Shown piece after piece: positions 14,018 to 21,650 of a DNA stretch of 24,045 bases. Under the pieces are notes generated by a model that was not told where the DNA came from, did no database searches, and saw only the letters and a program-made list of their open reading frames with translations. Numbering within the stretch: the first letter of the stretch is position 1; each line of letters begins with the position of its first letter. This DNA comes from a virus, in the IMG/VR virus record IMGVR_UViG_3300050821_005101, positions 1 through 24,045 of that record; one strand, written 5' to 3'. A program made the translations under genes and the position numbers.

Positions 14018-15880
14018 ATGGCAATATATCAGAATGTAACGAGAAATCCAATTAGAGTGATTGTAAAAGGTGCCCGTAAAACTATAAAACCTGGACAATT
14101 TCTCCATGGTTCAGATAATCTATCGGCTATTCCTGGACTTATATTAGTTGAAGAAACTAAAAAAACTATAATTCCTATCGTGTCTTCAACTGCTCAGTCA
14201 ACCTATACATCCCAACAACAAATAAAACCAATGACACAACCAGAAAAAAGAAATAATAACGACCTTGAGAAAGAAATAAACGAAGAACTATCCTATCTTT
14301 ATAAAATGATGGCAATTGGACACAATCCATCTGTTACTATAGCTATTTTGACTAAAAATGCTCTCAAACTTATAACAGACTGTTGTGAATCTATTTTTTC
14401 TCAAGTCAATTACTCAGATGTTGTTCTTATGATTGCTGATACAGGAACCACAGAACAAGCTGTGCGAGATTATTATAATTCACTACCAGCAAAATGTGCT
14501 CAAAAAAACTGGAAATTTCAATTCGTTCAACTTCCTCATTTTCATTATAGTTCTAATTATAATAGAGCTATCGATGCTGTTGTAACTGATTATGTTCTTA
14601 TACAAAATAACGATACAGTTGCTTTATCTGATTATGTTTCTGAAATGATGTATACAGGAGTTTTGAGGCGAGTTGGTTCTACTGGTTGCCGTATGTTATA
14701 TCCAGATAGAGCTTCCATTCAACATGATGGACAAACTATGTTCAATGCTCCTGGTTTGATGTTTGGAAGTCCGAGTCATGTCAATTTGAGACGAAAACTA
14801 TCAGAAATACCAGAAAATGAGTCACATACTGATATTGTTGATGGAAATACGGCTGCTGGTGCTCTTATGAGAGTGTCAGATTATAAAACTATTGGCGGCT
14901 TTGACGAACATTATAAAGACATCTTTCAAGATGTTGATATGATGATAAAAATACCTCATATGCTTCAGAAATATAATTATTGTAATAAAGAAGCTGTTAT
15001 TACTCATATTGACAATGCAAGTCGTTTGGCGAGTGGACACGACCCAAAACGTCATGCTGCTATGTGGGAAGACACCAATCTTATAAAAAATCATATGATA
15101 AATAATAACTGGATGCGAGGCAGAAGACCCAGAGAATATGATTTTAGTGTTATAACATTGGTTAGAAATATAAAAAATTATGAAGAGTTTTGTCATTCTC
15201 TCAAAAAACAATTAGGAACAGAATCTGTAGAAGTTATCGCTATTCCTAATTTTTTCCAGCAATTTACATCTGTATTCAAGGCTCTCAATATAGCGGCTGA
15301 CACGGCTAATGGAAGACATCTTATTTTCTGTCATGAAGATATTATTGTTCCTCCAGATTGGATTCTAAAAATAAAGAAAAATATAAATGAATTAGAGCAA
15401 CAACATGTCAATTGGGGTGTTCTTGGTCCCGCAGGTGTATTTCTCAATAACAATAACGCTGCTTTCTTTTTATATGATGTCAATGGAAATCCTCTTTATA
15501 ATTGTGTAAAAAATATAATCCATGATAAAACAAGATATGAAATAGAATCATTAGATGAATTATGTCTTATAACTAAAAAATCTAATAAATTGAGGTTTAG
15601 TGATAAACAACTATCTGGATTCCATTTTTATGGAGTAAACCTTTGTTTAGATGCTCGTCTCAAAGGTTATAAAAACTTTGCTATAGATGCTTATTGTTAT
15701 CATAAATCAGATGGTTATAAAAATATTTCAACTCCTGAGAAATATAAAGAGTTTGAGAATTATGCTAAACTTTTTAACATATATGCTCAATCTCGTGGAA
15801 TTACTCAATGGCGGTCTACAACAGCTATGGGTAATAACGGAGTTATTACTTTATTTACAAAATCTCCAGAAGAAAAATAG
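14018..15880 (+). CDS. Two-domain GT-A glycosyltransferase with N-terminal beta domain
   Basis: A 620-residue protein. Residues 1-45 look like a small beta domain (N-V-T-R-N-P-I-R-V-I-V and T-I-K-P-G-Q), followed by a Thr/Gln-rich linker (50-80). Residues 105-330 form a family-2-like glycosyltransferase: S-V-T-I-A-I-L-T-K-N (105-114), the metal motif N-N-D (197-199), G-N-T-A-A-G-A (277-283), G-G-F-D-E (293-297) and Q-D-V-D (304-307). Residues 375-600 repeat the fold more loosely, with F-S-V-I-T-L-V-R-N and H-E-D (439-441). It would transfer sugars from nucleotide-sugar donors to an unknown acceptor. It is the third gene of the uvsY-uvsW operon, has only a weak ribosome-binding site, and ends before a gene-poor stretch. 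Confidence 0.85.
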   Translation: MAIYQNVTRNPIRVIVKGARKTIKPGQFLHGSDNLSAIPGLILVEETKKTIIPIVSSTAQSTYTSQQQIKPMTQPEKRNNNDLEKEINEELSYLYKMMAIGHNPSVTIAILTKNALKLITDCCESIFSQVNYSDVVLMIADTGTTEQAVRDYYNSLPAKCAQKNWKFQFVQLPHFHYSSNYNRAIDAVVTDYVLIQNNDTVALSDYVSEMMYTGVLRRVGSTGCRMLYPDRASIQHDGQTMFNAPGLMFGSPSHVNLRRKLSEIPENESHTDIVDGNTAAGALMRVSDYKTIGGFDEHYKDIFQDVDMMIKIPHMLQKYNYCNKEAVITHIDNASRLASGHDPKRHAAMWEDTNLIKNHMINNNWMRGRRPREYDFSVITLVRNIKNYEEFCHSLKKQLGTESVEVIAIPNFFQQFTSVFKALNIAADTANGRHLIFCHEDIIVPPDWILKIKKNINELEQQHVNWGVLGPAGVFLNNNNAAFFLYDVNGNPLYNCVKNIIHDKTRYEIESLDELCLITKKSNKLRFSDKQLSGFHFYGVNLCLDARLKGYKNFAIDAYCYHKSDGYKNISTPEKYKEFENYAKLFNIYAQSRGITQWRSTTAMGNNGVITLFTKSPEEK

Positions 15881-15883
15881 TAG

Positions 15884-15910
15884 TTGAAAAACAAAAATAT
15901 CTGGTATAAT
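15884..15910 (+). promoter_or_regulatory. Extended -10 promoter opening the gene-poor stretch
   Basis: TTGAAA (15884-15889), a 15-nt spacer and TGGTATAAT (15902-15910), a perfect extended -10. No intact gene lies downstream on the plus strand before the convergent gene at 17193-16558. Confidence 0.5.
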
Positions 15911-15912
15911 AA

Positions 15913-16417
15913 TTCCCCATAACAATATTTCATGAAGGAATCTACCCTTCTATAAAAAATGTAGATAATGGTGATACAGTACCGACGCCAAATAAATGCT
16001 TACCAGCATCGGTTGATAAACTGAAGGACCAAGAATAGCCATTACCTTGTGCGTTATTTGCGGTTTTGTGGACAAAAGTGAATTCGTCTGTTTACGGGGC
16101 AAAGTCGTACTGGACCTGTACAGAGATAACAAGGTAGGCTCTCATTATGATATAGAGCCTGGGATTTTAGAACTGCATTCCTTGATACGGAAAATGTTCT
16201 AAAAACCAAAAAGGCTGACAACCTATCATACACATACAATAGTGTCACTCCAGCAGAAGAACTGGATAACGCATAGAAAGATAAATGCTTAGAAAAAACT
16301 CCGCCAAGGGGACTTTGGGCTCGTTTTGTAGAAACAAAACTCGCAGTGCCTTTTAGAAAACTAAAGAAAATTGTAAGTTTTTGCGAGGCTTCGGGAGCAA
16401 AAACGCGGAATGAAACG
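15913..16417 (+). pseudogene. Probable decayed reading frame in the 15881-16557 stretch
   Basis: No intact ORF covers 15881-16557, but three long open plus-strand segments tile it: 15913-16035 (41 codons to TAG), 16020-16199 (60 codons to TAA) and 16151-16417 (89 codons with one internal TAG at 16274). Adjacent segments overlap and each step is a shift of the same sense (-1). Their translations look protein-like, for example N-V-D-N-G-D-T-V-P-T-P-N-K, D-L-Y-R-D-N-K-V-G-S-H-Y-D-I and Y-N-S-V-T-P-A-E-E-L-D. No start codon with a ribosome-binding site is seen. An alternative is a structured RNA: a 7-bp hairpin (16136-16142/16154-16160) and another at 16377-16404 lie inside it. No family is recognised. 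Confidence 0.35.
16377..16404 (+). repeat. Perfect 8-bp hairpin with a CTTCGG-containing loop
   Basis: GTTTTTGC (16377-16384) pairs with GCAAAAAC (16397-16404) around a 12-nt loop that contains C-TTCG-G, the stable tetraloop sequence. A purine-rich tract with repeating GAA/TGAA units follows (16405-16441). No T-run follows, so it is not a typical terminator on the plus strand. Confidence 0.5.
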
Positions 16418-16515
16418 TAACGAAGTGGAGTGAAATGAAGCTAGGAAGTTATAAACTTATTTTAGAAAACATAATATACTTTAGGGATTCTTGAAGTATA
16501 CATTGCCAGATATTT

Positions 16516-16541
16516 TATATTTACATTATTTTGTAAATATA
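16516..16541. terminator. AT-rich hairpin between convergent genes
   Basis: A perfect 10-bp inverted repeat (16516-16525 with 16532-16541, core TATTTACA/TGTAAATA) has a 6-nt loop. It lies just beyond the stop of the minus-strand gene ending at 16558 and faces transcripts from the plus side. It is weak as an intrinsic terminator because the stem has little GC. Confidence 0.4.
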
Positions 16542-16557
16542 CACCCACATAAGAAGG

Positions 16558-17193
16558 TTATTTCATTCCTGGACCAGTTCTAGGCATTGTGTTATGGAAC
16601 TTTTTAGCTCCAACAATTCCTCTGGCTGTGGGACCTACGGCTATTCCACCATAGTTTTTATTTCTAAAGTTTCCTAATTTCATTCTTCCCATAGTTGAAG
16701 CTTCCCAATCTTCATCAATAACTCGTTTTATTTCTTCTTCAACATTATCAAAAAACTCTGGTTTCATGAATACATTATTATCCATAAAATAAGCTGTTAT
16801 AAGTTTTTTATCGTCATCTGTTGTTTTACCTTCAGAAGCAAAAATAAGTTTATGATTTCCTTTTATATTACCATTAGGATATGGAACATCTTCAGCTTTA
16901 TCACTAATTCTTACTACTCCAGCTAATTTTAGTGATGGGTCTGTTGATTGGGAACTTGGAGCCACTATAACATCCCATCCCATATCATCAACAGGATTGA
17001 GATAATGAGGTATTTCGCCATAATCAAAAGGAGCTACCATTTCATTATTCCAACGCATTCGGGTTCCTCTTCTTTGTTCTATCTGAATAGGAACTGTTTG
17101 AGTCTTGAGAATGTTTATAATTTCTGGAAATGTGTAATAAGCATCACTGTTTCCATCATATAATGTATCAACAATTTTACTGACAATAGACAT
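16558..17193 (-). CDS. Inorganic pyrophosphatase-fold protein, possibly inactive
   Basis: A 211-residue protein. The core (about 33-150) follows the order of family I soluble pyrophosphatases: a P-I-Q-I-E-Q-R strand, Y-G-E-I-P-H-Y-L (58-65), D-D-M-G-W-D-V-I-V (69-77) where the enzymes have D-G-D-P-x-D-V-L-V, V-V-R-I-S-D-K-A-E-D (93-102), and a D-N-N-V-F-M-K-P-E-F-F helix. Two of the three Asp of the signature align (D69, D74), but the central one is Met71; D98 and D102 match the later pair. A Gly/Arg-rich C-terminal tail (about 165-211) is extra. No Shine-Dalgarno site is seen; CATAAATA at 17203-17210 would give a very short late leader. Confidence 0.6.
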   Translation of the reverse strand: MSIVSKIVDTLYDGNSDAYYTFPEIINILKTQTVPIQIEQRRGTRMRWNNEMVAPFDYGEIPHYLNPVDDMGWDVIVAPSSQSTDPSLKLAGVVRISDKAEDVPYPNGNIKGNHKLIFASEGKTTDDDKKLITAYFMDNNVFMKPEFFDNVEEEIKRVIDEDWEASTMGRMKLGNFRNKNYGGIAVGPTARGIVGAKKFHNTMPRTGPGMK

Positions 17194-17211
17194 AGTAATC
17201 TATATTTATGT

Positions 17212-17832
17212 TTATTTTACTATTCTATAAACTCTATTTTTATGGACTTGAATCTTGAATTGATGATGAAATGCCCAATATTCCACAGCTTCTTTGACAT
17301 CAGCCATCTTGTTTTTATAGTTCCAGTCATCACCAAATATCTGAGCCTTTGGAAATAATTGATGAACCAATTCTAAATCTGTTATAACTCCATCAAATGT
17401 ATGATTTCCATCAATATAAACGATATCTGGCTCTACATTGTGTTCTTTTATACGAAATAGAGCCATCTGACTCACAAGTTTTATTGGAATGATGCGTTCT
17501 TTATAATTCCACATATTGACTCTAAACAATTCCCAAACATCAGGAAGTTTCGCAGGTATTGGTATGTCTAAGTCTTGAAAAAATGTTTCTTGAAGCTGAA
17601 AATACCATGGGTCAACACATATAAGAGTTGAATCTGGAGGAGAAGAATCTAACGCCAATTTAGCAGACTTTCCACAAAAAGACCCTATTTCTAAAATTAT
17701 TTTAGTATTTTTCATATAATGACTAAAAACATCATTATGAGCACCAGAAATCCATCCAAAGTCTATTGGAAGAAGGTCTTTAGGCTTTTCTAAAGGAAAT
17801 GGATATTGTCGTCGTAGTGTTTCTATGGTCAT
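17212..17832 (-). CDS. Class I SAM-dependent methyltransferase (Methyltransf_24 type)
   Basis: A 206-residue Rossmann-fold methyltransferase: motif I L-E-I-G-S-F-C-G-K-S (47-56), I-C-V-D-P-W-Y (71-77), P-D-I-V-Y-I-D-G-N-H-T-F-D-G (135-148) and I-F-G-D-D-W (165-170). This subgroup often methylates sugars or small molecules and often neighbours glycosyltransferases, so it may act with the glycosyltransferase upstream; the substrate is unknown. The ATG at 17832 has no strong Shine-Dalgarno site. CATAAATA (17863-17856), one base off the late consensus, lies 24 nt upstream. It is followed after an 18-nt gap by the pyrophosphatase-fold gene. Confidence 0.82.
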   Translation of the reverse strand: MTIETLRRQYPFPLEKPKDLLPIDFGWISGAHNDVFSHYMKNTKIILEIGSFCGKSAKLALDSSPPDSTLICVDPWYFQLQETFFQDLDIPIPAKLPDVWELFRVNMWNYKERIIPIKLVSQMALFRIKEHNVEPDIVYIDGNHTFDGVITDLELVHQLFPKAQIFGDDWNYKNKMADVKEAVEYWAFHHQFKIQVHKNRVYRIVK

Positions 17833-17844
17833 AAAGAGTTTTCA

Positions 17845-17872
17845 TTGAACTTCAATATTTATGTGATATAAT
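17845..17872 (+). promoter_or_regulatory. Extended -10 promoter for the nrd operon
   Basis: TTGAAC (17845-17850), a 16-nt spacer ending in TGA, then TATAAT (17867-17872). The -10 is consensus with the extended TG. It gives a leader of about 200 nt before nrdB. Confidence 0.7.
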
Positions 17873-17893
17873 CTTTAGCATATGAGGAAAGAT

Positions 17894-17936
17894 TTTTGAT
17901 TTTATTTACTCAGTTGTTGGATAAATAAAATCAAAA
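17894..17936 (+). promoter_or_regulatory. Perfect 15-bp hairpin in the nrd leader
   Basis: TTTTGATTTTATTTA (17894-17908) and its exact reverse complement (17922-17936) flank a 13-nt loop. It begins about 15 nt after the predicted transcription start. No U-run follows, so it is not an ordinary terminator; it could be an RNA element controlling nrd expression or a palindromic protein-binding site. Confidence 0.55.
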
Positions 17937-17958
17937 GAAATATGGAGTAGAAGATAAA

Positions 17959-18030
17959 ATGTCAAATACAATATCCAACATAACAAAAGTTAGCAACGGT
18001 TTTGTTCAGGATATTTTCTACATCACGTAA
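17959..18030 (+). CDS. Possible 23-aa leader peptide upstream of nrdB
   Basis: ATG 17959 to TAA 18030 encodes a small neutral peptide starting M-S-N-T-I-S-N-I-T-K and ending F-Y-I-T. A GGAG motif lies 11 nt upstream, slightly far. It sits between the leader hairpin and nrdB, 52 nt before the nrdB ATG. Such a short frame could be chance; its position makes a leader peptide possible. Confidence 0.3.
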   Translation: MSNTISNITKVSNGFVQDIFYIT

Positions 18031-18082
18031 GTTTCTAATAAATCCAAAAATCATATACGTTTTTCAATAAAAGGAAGTCAAA

Positions 18083-19057
18083 ATGACTGTCGCCATAGAA
18101 CCCATTCTGTCAAAAAGTTTAGACCGATTTGTATTATTTCCAATCAAATACCAAGACTTATGGGATATGTATAAGAAAGCAGAAGCATCATTTTGGACGG
18201 CAGAAGAAATAGATTTATCATCAGACCTCAAAGACTGGGAAAAGCTTACAAAAGACGAAAAACATTTTATTTCTCATGTTTTAGCTTTCTTCGCTGCTTC
18301 AGATGGTATAGTCAATGAAAACCTGGCTCAAAGATTTTATAATGAGGTTCAGCTTCCAGAAGCTAGGGCATTCTATTCAGTCCAAATGTGTATAGAAACC
18401 ATTCATTCAGAGATGTATAGTCTATTGATTGACACCTATATTAGAAAACCAGAAGAGAAAACATTCTTATTGAATGGTATAAACACCATTCCATCAGTAA
18501 AAAAGAAGGCTGAATGGGCTATCAAATGGATAGAGGGAACATCCTCATTTGCCGAGAGACTCGTAGCATTCGCCGCCGTAGAAGGAATCTTTTTTAGTTC
18601 AAGCTTTTGTAGTTTATACTGGCTAAAAAAGCGTGGATTGATGCAAGGGCTTACTACGTCTAACGCACTTATTGCAAAAGACGAATCCGCCCACTGCGAG
18701 TTTGCTTGTTTGCTTTATAACCAACTTGATAATAAACTAAGTGGAGAACGAATAAAAGAAATTATTTGTTCAGCCTGTGAAATAGAAATAGAGTTTGCCA
18801 CTGAATCACTTCCTGTATCACTTATTGGAATGAATAAAGAACTAATGGGGCAGTATATAAAGTTTATTACTGACCGCCTTTTCACTTCCTTTGGCTATAA
18901 TAAGTGCTATAATGTGTCTAACCCATTCGATTTTATGGACCTAATATCCCTTCAAGGAAAGACCAACTTCTTTGAGCAAAAAGTATCAGACTATAGAAAG
19001 GCCGGCGTTGGCTATACAGCAGAGCAAAATAGTATAGTCTTTGATGCTGAAATTTAA
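18083..19057 (+). CDS. nrdB: Class Ia ribonucleotide reductase small subunit, eukaryote/Bacteroidetes-like
   Basis: A 324-residue R2 protein that holds the di-iron centre and tyrosyl radical needed for dNTP synthesis. All ligands and the radical Tyr are present: D74 ([10 protein letters not shown]), E105 and H108 (I-E-T-I-H-S-E), Tyr112, E167 (A-V-E-G-I-F-F), E201 and H204 (K-D-E-S-A-H-C); W38 lies in A-S-F-W-T-A-E-E. The blocks [14 protein letters not shown] and [10 protein letters not shown] are those of animal R2 rather than of E. coli or T4 NrdB. The C-terminus (N-S-I-V-F-D-A-E-I) is the R1-binding tail. There is no intron, unlike T4 nrdB. GGAAG site upstream; nrdA follows 56 nt later. 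Confidence 0.97.
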   Translation: MTVAIEPILSKSLDRFVLFPIKYQDLWDMYKKAEASFWTAEEIDLSSDLKDWEKLTKDEKHFISHVLAFFAASDGIVNENLAQRFYNEVQLPEARAFYSVQMCIETIHSEMYSLLIDTYIRKPEEKTFLLNGINTIPSVKKKAEWAIKWIEGTSSFAERLVAFAAVEGIFFSSSFCSLYWLKKRGLMQGLTTSNALIAKDESAHCEFACLLYNQLDNKLSGERIKEIICSACEIEIEFATESLPVSLIGMNKELMGQYIKFITDRLFTSFGYNKCYNVSNPFDFMDLISLQGKTNFFEQKVSDYRKAGVGYTAEQNSIVFDAEI

Positions 19058-19062
19058 ATATC

Positions 19063-19090
19063 TTGACATTAAATAAACTTTAGATACAAT
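19063..19090 (+). promoter_or_regulatory. Sigma-70-like promoter in front of nrdA
   Basis: Consensus TTGACA (19063-19068), a 16-nt spacer and TACAAT (19085-19090), in the gap between nrdB and nrdA. The nrdA ATG is 24 nt further on, with a GGA site. Confidence 0.6.
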
Positions 19091-19113
19091 ACAAATAATA
19101 TTAAAGGAATACT

Positions 19114-21585
19114 ATGTTTATAGTAAAAAGAGATGGGTCAAAACAAGCTGTAAAATTAGAAAAAATTCAAAAAAGAATAAAAATATCATCCAAAGGTCTT
19201 GATAGAGTCGATATTGACTCCGTATCACAAAAAGTAGTAGCAGGATTATATGATGGAGTTAGTTCTAAAGAACTAGATTCTTTGGCTGTCGAGACTGCCG
19301 CGTATATGTCAAGCAAAGAAATACAGTATGATACACTTGCAGTACGTTTAGCTGTTTCGTCTTTACATAAAGAAACAGACAGTTCCTTTTCTTCAGTCAT
19401 AGAAAAACTTTATAATAATAAAGATGTAAATGGAAAATCTAAGCCATATATAGCTGACGATGTTTATAAAATTATAAAAAAGAATGCATCTGTTCTTGAT
19501 TCTGTAATAGTCTATGAAAGAGATTATTTATTTGATTTTTTTGGTTTTAAGACCCTAGAGCGTTCTTATTTACTAAAAATAAATAAAAAGGTCGTAGAAA
19601 GACCACAACATATGTGGCTTCGAGTTGCAATAGGTATTCATAAAACTGATATTGAAAGTGCTATACAAACTTACAATAAAATGTCTACTCTTGAATTTAC
19701 ACAAGCCACTCCAACACTTTTTAACTCTGGCACTCCCAAAAATCAAATGAGTTCGTGTTTTCTTTTACAAATAGAAGAGGATTCAATAAATGGCATATTC
19801 AATTCATTGAAAGAAGTGGCACATATTTCCAAAAATTCAGGAGGAATAGGCATATCATTTTCTAATGTAAGAAGCAATGGTTCTCCAATTTATGGAACTT
19901 CCGGTGGATACAGCGATGGTATTATTCCTTTCTTAAAAATATACGAACAAACAGCAAAAGCAGTGAATCAAGGAGGTCAGAAAAGAAAGGGTTCGTTTGC
20001 AATTTATTTAGAACCACACCATCCAGACATTTTTGAGTTTCTTGATCTAAGAAAAAATAACGGCAAAGAAGAAATGCGCGCGAGGGACCTAAATATTGCT
20101 CTCTGGATTTCCGATTTATTTATGAAACGAGTCAAAGAAAACGAATCGTGGACCCTTTTTGACCCAAATAAATGTTTAGGACTTTACGATTGTTATGGTG
20201 ATGATTTTGAGAAAAAATATATTCAGTATGAAATGGAAGGTAAAGGCGAAAAAACTATAAAAGCACAAGACGTTTGGGCCGCAATTCTAACATCAATTAT
20301 CGAGACCGGAGAACCATATATTTTATTCAAGGATTCTTGTAGTAAAAAATCAAACCAACAACACATGATCGGGAATGGTCGTGCGTTGACCTCAAATTTG
20401 TGTTCAGAAATTTTAGAAGTAGTTGGACCCGATGATATTTCAGTATGTAATCTTGGTTCTATTTCACTAAAAGCATGCGTTGAAGGTAAGAAAGGCGCAA
20501 GAACTTTCAATTTTTCTAAGTTAGAGGAAAATTCAAGAATACTCACTCAAAACATAAACAAAGTGATTGATGTAAATTACTATCCAGTAGAAAAGGCTAA
20601 AAAAACCAATCTGCGAGATAGACCAATTGGTATAGGTGTTCAAGGATTGGCAGATACATTTGCCATGATGGGATATACATGGGAAAGCCCAGAAGCGAAA
20701 CAACTCAATAAAGACATTTTTGAGACTATATATTATGGATTTGTTAGTGAAAGTATATCATTGGCGAAAACAAACGGGACTTACGATAGTTATAAAGGCT
20801 CTCCAGCAAGTAAGGGATTATTACAATTTGATCTATGGAATATCAAACCATCTGATCGTTATGATTGGAAAAAAATAAAAGAACGACTAGCTAAATATGG
20901 AATGAGAAATTCACTAGGAATTGCACTGATGCCAACGGCTTCTACAGGACAAATAATAGGAAACACTGAGTGTTTCGAGATGATTACTTCCAACATGTAT
21001 AAGAGAAACACTTTATCAGGCGAATTTTTTGTAGTCAATAAATATCTTGTTCAAGACTTACTTGAGTTGGAATTATGGAACGACACAATTAGACAAAAAA
21101 TAATGATGGACAATGGTTCCGTTCAGAACATTTCGGAAATACCACAGAACATAAAAAATCTTTATAAAACAGTTTGGGAAATAAGTCAAAAAATAGTAAT
21201 AGAGATGGCAGCCGATAGAGGGCCATTCATCTGTCAAACACAGAGCATGAATTTATTTATGAAAGAAGTGAATTTTGCCAAACTTACTACAGCTTTGTTC
21301 AAAGGGTGGGAACTTGGTCTAAAAACTGGAATGTATTATTTACGACAACAATCGGCAAACGAAGCCATCAAGTTTACTGTTGATACTCAAAAACAAACGA
21401 CTCCTATAGTTCCAGATGAAATGGTGGAAGTTAGCAAAGCTATAGCTAAACTAAAAGAACTCGGGACAACCGATGAAACTATAAAAGAAATGTATAAGAC
21501 TGGTGGAAATAAACTTATAATAGATTCGGCTAAAAGTTCGTGTTCATTGGCAGACCCTGGTAGTTGTGAGATGTGTTCGGGGTAA
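19114..21585 (+). CDS. nrdA: Class Ia ribonucleotide reductase large subunit
   Basis: An 823-residue R1 subunit that reduces ribonucleoside diphosphates. Residues 1-90 form an ATP cone, the allosteric activity site. Catalytic residues are visible: C215 (M-S-S-C-F-L-L), N428-L-C430-S-E432, C445 (S-V-C-N-L-G-S-I), the radical-transfer Tyr pair 741-742 (G-M-Y-Y-L-R) and the redox pair C818-E-M-C821 at the C-terminus. The length matches the animal enzyme, and the flanking blocks are of the same type as those of its NrdB partner. It has its own promoter as well as read-through from nrdB. No frameshift or inserted element is seen. Confidence 0.97.
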   Translation: MFIVKRDGSKQAVKLEKIQKRIKISSKGLDRVDIDSVSQKVVAGLYDGVSSKELDSLAVETAAYMSSKEIQYDTLAVRLAVSSLHKETDSSFSSVIEKLYNNKDVNGKSKPYIADDVYKIIKKNASVLDSVIVYERDYLFDFFGFKTLERSYLLKINKKVVERPQHMWLRVAIGIHKTDIESAIQTYNKMSTLEFTQATPTLFNSGTPKNQMSSCFLLQIEEDSINGIFNSLKEVAHISKNSGGIGISFSNVRSNGSPIYGTSGGYSDGIIPFLKIYEQTAKAVNQGGQKRKGSFAIYLEPHHPDIFEFLDLRKNNGKEEMRARDLNIALWISDLFMKRVKENESWTLFDPNKCLGLYDCYGDDFEKKYIQYEMEGKGEKTIKAQDVWAAILTSIIETGEPYILFKDSCSKKSNQQHMIGNGRALTSNLCSEILEVVGPDDISVCNLGSISLKACVEGKKGARTFNFSKLEENSRILTQNINKVIDVNYYPVEKAKKTNLRDRPIGIGVQGLADTFAMMGYTWESPEAKQLNKDIFETIYYGFVSESISLAKTNGTYDSYKGSPASKGLLQFDLWNIKPSDRYDWKKIKERLAKYGMRNSLGIALMPTASTGQIIGNTECFEMITSNMYKRNTLSGEFFVVNKYLVQDLLELELWNDTIRQKIMMDNGSVQNISEIPQNIKNLYKTVWEISQKIVIEMAADRGPFICQTQSMNLFMKEVNFAKLTTALFKGWELGLKTGMYYLRQQSANEAIKFTVDTQKQTTPIVPDEMVEVSKAIAKLKELGTTDETIKEMYKTGGNKLIIDSAKSSCSLADPGSCEMCSG

Positions 21586-21593
21586 AATAGTCA

Positions 21594-21621
21594 TTGCTTC
21601 TCATATTTTCCATTGTATAAT
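21594..21621 (+). promoter_or_regulatory. Sigma-70-like promoter for the two small unknown genes
   Basis: TTGCTT (21594-21599), a 16-nt spacer and TATAAT (21616-21621), 29 nt before the ATG at 21651. Confidence 0.5.
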
Positions 21622-21650
21622 GGTCTTTCATATAAAATGGAGAAACCTTT

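Noticed and set aside
15950-16248. Two minus-strand frames of 60-64 codons in the gene-poor stretch
   Set aside because: No ribosome-binding sites, unlikely composition, and they lie antisense to longer tiled plus-strand frames.
15913-16417. Recoding of TAG as a sense codon to explain the broken frames
   Set aside because: The preceding glycosyltransferase gene ends in TAG TAG, and the segments are also in different frames, so TAG read-through alone cannot restore one protein.
15881-16557. tRNA, tmRNA or group I intron in the gene-poor stretch
   Set aside because: No T-loop GTTCGANTC-type motif, acceptor stem with CCA or clear group I core elements could be found by eye.
18083-21585. Intron or inserted endonuclease in nrdB or nrdA, as in T4 nrdB
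   Set aside because: Both frames are continuous with all catalytic residues at the expected spacing.
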